This document shows positions 62,310-64,000 of a stretch of 64,000 bases of DNA, piece after piece. A program made the position numbers and the translations under genes. Position 1 is the stretch's first letter. Each line of letters opens with the position of its first letter. The stretch is taken from NCBI GenBank assembly GCA_046154965.1, contig JBJXDY010000012.1:23840-87839 (forward strand), given 5' to 3'. The stretch is from DATKFM01 sp046154965. Lineage in GTDB: Bacteria; Pseudomonadota; Alphaproteobacteria; Dongiales; Dongiaceae. The notes beneath the pieces were generated by a model. The model had not been told where the DNA came from. It made no database searches and saw only the letters and a program-made list of their open reading frames with translations.

Positions 62310-62774
62310 ATGTCGAACGCCATCAGATATCTGTCGCCGCGCGGAGCATTCAGCGAGCTGCGTTTGCTTAACGTCCGGTTCATTGAGAATTTCATAAGAA
62401 ACGACGTTAAGTCCCACGATGCGATGCTGCATGCCGATTTCATCGGCATTCAAAGCGACGGCTCGCGCATCGATCGCGCATCCTATCTGAAGAAATGGGC
62501 CACGGGTTTCGATCCTGAAGTCATCGTCTATTGGGATGTCCGCGACGAACTCATCACCGTCGCCGGCAATGTCGCGCTGGTCCGCGCGACGAACAAGGAG
62601 ATATGCCGGACCGCCGGCAAGGACATCGCGGCGATGTCGACCTACACCGACACATATCTCTACGAAGGCGGCGCCTGGAAATGCATCCAGGCGCAGATCA
62701 CGCCGGTGACGCCGGGCCGGGAGCCCGGCGAGGACACGATCATCGCCGTCTACATCAAGGGAGTGCGCCAGTAA
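62310..62774 (+). CDS. NTF2-like (SnoaL/DUF4440-type) protein
   Basis: 154 residues, one cone-shaped alpha+beta barrel domain. LRLLNVRFIENFIRNDVKSH is the N-terminal helix set, MLHADFIGIQSDGSRIDRAS the typical first strand region, and VALVRATNKEI, STYTDTYLYEGGAWKCIQAQ the later strands, closing around a hydrophobic cavity. Family members are small enzymes or ligand-binding proteins; no catalytic residues can be assigned. ATG 62310 has AGGGAA at optimal distance. The divergent AraC regulator next to it suggests inducible expression. Confidence 0.82.
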   Translation: MSNAIRYLSPRGAFSELRLLNVRFIENFIRNDVKSHDAMLHADFIGIQSDGSRIDRASYLKKWATGFDPEVIVYWDVRDELITVAGNVALVRATNKEICRTAGKDIAAMSTYTDTYLYEGGAWKCIQAQITPVTPGREPGEDTIIAVYIKGVRQ

Positions 62775-62826
62775 TGCCGTCGATGGGCGGCGTCGCGGCG
62801 GGGCGGGCCTCGGCACCCGCAATATC

Positions 62827-62985
62827 GTACCGCAGAGGCACAGAGACGCAGCGGCGGCAGAGGCGTTCACGGAAGCGTCAAACGCCGCCGGCGCCACGGC
62901 ATGCCTTCCCTGGTTGCCCGAAGCGCCTGATCGGGGCGGTGTTTGTCGACGCCCCGTTCGTTGCGTCTCTGTGCCTCTGCGGTAC
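62827..62985. repeat. 159-bp element with perfect 24-bp inverted ends
   Basis: GTACCGCAGAGGCACAGAGA followed by CGCA (62827-62850) is repeated exactly in inverted orientation at 62962-62985. The interior is GC-rich and partly self-complementary. There is no transposase. No clear flanking duplication is visible. The translated end (YRRGTETQR) is one that I remember from spurious frames in many alphaproteobacterial genomes, so this is probably a dispersed repeat. Confidence 0.7.
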
Positions 62986-63034
62986 AAGATCGGGGCGGCG
63001 AAATCATCACCGGCGCGCGATAGATACCAACGTC

Positions 63035-63113
63035 CCCTCTCCCCTCGCGGGAGAGGGCGGCGATCGGCCGCGTTGCGGCAGATCGCCGGGTGAGGGGGCT
63101 GGGCGCACACCAT
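63035..63113. repeat. Hairpin-bearing intergenic repeat
   Basis: CCCTCTCCC (63035-63043), five-base loop, GGGAGAGGG (63049-63057), followed by CGGCGATC/GATCGCCG arms (near 63058-63066 and 63082-63091) and GGTGAGGGGGCTGGGCGC. It resembles blocks inside the miniature element at 60.9 kb and is probably a dispersed repeat. Confidence 0.5.
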
Positions 63114-63238
63114 CGGCAAGCCTCGCACTAGCCGCGTTCAACGCACCGCGCCCGCTATTCCAGCGATTTCAGCGGCCACGCCTCGTTGTCCTCCACCCGC
63201 CAGCCCAGCGGAATCTCAGCCCCGGCAACACCAAGAAT

Positions 63239-63294
63239 TGTCATCCCCGTCCTCGGGCTTGACCCGGGGAAAGCGGGGACCCAGGGGTTGCAGG
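63239..63294. repeat. REP-like element
   Basis: TTGTCATCCCCG, then a short variable part with CTCGGGCTTGACCCGGG, then AAAGCGGGGACCCAGGGGTT. It shares the TGTCATCCCCG and AAAGCGGGGACCCAGG ends with the elements at 55.4 and 60.9 kb. Confidence 0.65.
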
Positions 63295-63341
63295 GCGCGC
63301 TTATGGCGTCCGTCAAGGCCGTGTAGCGCTGGATTGAAGGA

Positions 63342-63722
63342 TCAGGCCTCGGCGATGACCGCGATGGACACTTTCAGGCCAGGGATTCGAACGGGCAGCT
63401 TCGCGCCTTGCCGCGCCGGCGGGTTCGCCGGAAACCACTTGAGCCACTCTTCATTCATTCCGGCGAAGTCTACTTCCTCGAGAAGGATGACAGTGGCGCT
63501 CGCGACCCGATCGAGGGAAGTGCCTGCGGCTTTGAGGATGGCGGACACATTCTTCAAGCACTGTCTGGTCTGCTCCTGGATCGTCTCCCCGACAATCTTC
63601 CCGGTCACCGGATCGTACGGCCCCGTGCCCGAGACGAACACAAGACCCGCTGTCCGTACCGCCTGGCTGTATGCCGGCGGCGGGGACGGGGCGTCAGGCG
63701 TTCGAATGATGTCTCTTGGCAT
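63342..63722 (-). CDS. RidA/YjgF-family protein (reactive enamine/imine deaminase)
   Basis: 126 residues. RidA proteins hydrolyse reactive 2-aminoacrylate-type imines made by PLP enzymes. The sequence has PPPAYSQAVRTAGLVFVSGTGPYDP, IVGETIQEQTRQCLKNVSAIL, and PARQGAKLPVRIPGLKVSIAVIAEA near the end; the conserved Arg of the PAR motif, which binds the substrate carboxylate, is present. The alignment therefore favours an active RidA-like enzyme, although the subfamily cannot be fixed. ATG 63722 has GGAG eight bases upstream; a longer frame to 63848 runs through non-coding bases. No partner PLP enzyme is adjacent. Confidence 0.88.
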   Translation of the reverse strand: MPRDIIRTPDAPSPPPAYSQAVRTAGLVFVSGTGPYDPVTGKIVGETIQEQTRQCLKNVSAILKAAGTSLDRVASATVILLEEVDFAGMNEEWLKWFPANPPARQGAKLPVRIPGLKVSIAVIAEA

Positions 63723-64000
63723 GAATTTCTCCAGTGCTGCGAGATGATGGGACGACCTGGATGCGTTATCCGAGGCCTGATTTGATTTAGAAGTGCGCGA
63801 GAAACTAGGGTCAGAGTCAGAATACGGTTCCGGCCCTCCTGGAACCATACTCGGCCAAAGAAGATCGCTACAGGCGCGGTGGGAAATCGAACCCGAGGTT
63901 TGTTGCCCTGACTCCGATTCTCACCTTATCTTGGGCTTTGGCTCTCGGCCACATTTGAAACCCCACACTAGGAGGTTGCACTACTCTCACTCTTCTCTTA
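63723..64000. other. Terminal 278 bp without a recognised gene
   Basis: AT-richer spacer upstream of ridA. I see only a small hairpin (GGTTCC-GGCCCTCCT-GGAACC near 63828-63848) and no tRNA, promoter or frame that I can support. Confidence 0.5.

Larger units (their letters stand above)
62775..63341. other. 567-bp repeat-rich spacer without a gene
   Basis: Between the NTF2-like gene and ridA. It holds the 24-bp inverted-repeat element (62827-62985), a 9-bp hairpin block (63035-63057) and a REP-like element (63239-63294). The long open frames crossing it, on both strands, translate these repeats and are not genes. Confidence 0.7.

Noticed and set aside
62118..63262. Long frames on both strands across the repeat-rich spacer
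   Set aside because: They translate inverted repeats (YRRGTETQR on both strands) and REP elements.
63885..63910. GGTTCGATT-like stretch on the reverse strand suggesting a tRNA T-arm
   Set aside because: The flanking bases do not form the T stem and no other tRNA arms are present.

Overview
The window is about 64 kb of GC-rich chromosome from an alphaproteobacterium. Evidence for the class includes DivK next to PleD, an EipB/DUF1849 envelope protein, a DnaA-like Hda/HdaA regulator, a 41-residue aa3-oxidase subunit IV, a PAS_5 protein, GatCAB with an apparently non-discriminating AspRS, and the non-catalytic PyrC-like partner of PyrB. Gene order resembles Rhodospirillales-type genomes; I do not assign a genus. 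I saw no rRNA, tRNA, prophage, CRISPR array or intact insertion sequence. Most of the window is conserved housekeeping DNA, and the accessory material lies mainly right of 57 kb.

Left part (1-18.3 kb). rsmA (running off the left edge), surA and lptD form a leftward outer-membrane-assembly group, divergent from two tandem M17 aminopeptidase genes (pepA) and holC. lptF/lptG and pdxA, which often sit in this neighbourhood, are absent here. Then follow a DUF2786 protein, hspQ, a DUF1772 membrane protein, a frameshifted GNAT acetyltransferase, an ABC-F ATPase, ndk, the tiny cytochrome oxidase subunit and purM (no purN beside it). Rightward come DUF2066, a CDP-alcohol phosphatidyltransferase, a PerM/AI-2E permease and hda, packed head to tail. 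A Tat-exported DUF882 protein faces them.

Polyphosphate block (18.5-24.6 kb). CYTH-CHAD protein, SixA-type phosphatase, polyphosphate kinase and exopolyphosphatase lie together. A two-half-site Pho-box-like sequence precedes ppk, suggesting phosphate-starvation control of polyphosphate metabolism.

Middle (24.6-48 kb). An M23 peptidase, rnd, aspS, an agmatine-deiminase homologue that has lost its nucleophilic Cys and catalytic His, a 2-hydroxyacid dehydrogenase, eipB and dinB are followed by the cell-cycle pair divK-pleD. A perfect hairpin separates pleD from a long leftward run: rpmG, NUDIX, S41 protease, rnr, cupin, topA, dprA, plsY, pyrC-like and pyrB.

Right part (48-64 kb). A PAS_5 protein, a CoA-transferase, an M48 lipoprotein, ruvX, a LysE-family protein, the N-terminal stub of an acyltransferase-3 gene, a His-rich membrane protein of unknown function, and gatC-gatA-gatB. 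Beyond these are an aminotransferase, a GST with a Lys/Ala-rich tail, a flavin monooxygenase followed by a decayed second GST tail, an AraC regulator divergent from an NTF2-like protein, and a RidA protein. Repeats accumulate here: palindromic REP-like elements, a 286-bp miniature element inserted in one of them with a 10-bp target duplication, and an element with perfect 24-bp inverted ends. I see no clear new multigene system. The best leads are the deiminase pseudoenzyme, the miniature element, the Pho-box-linked polyphosphate block, and the gene remnants.
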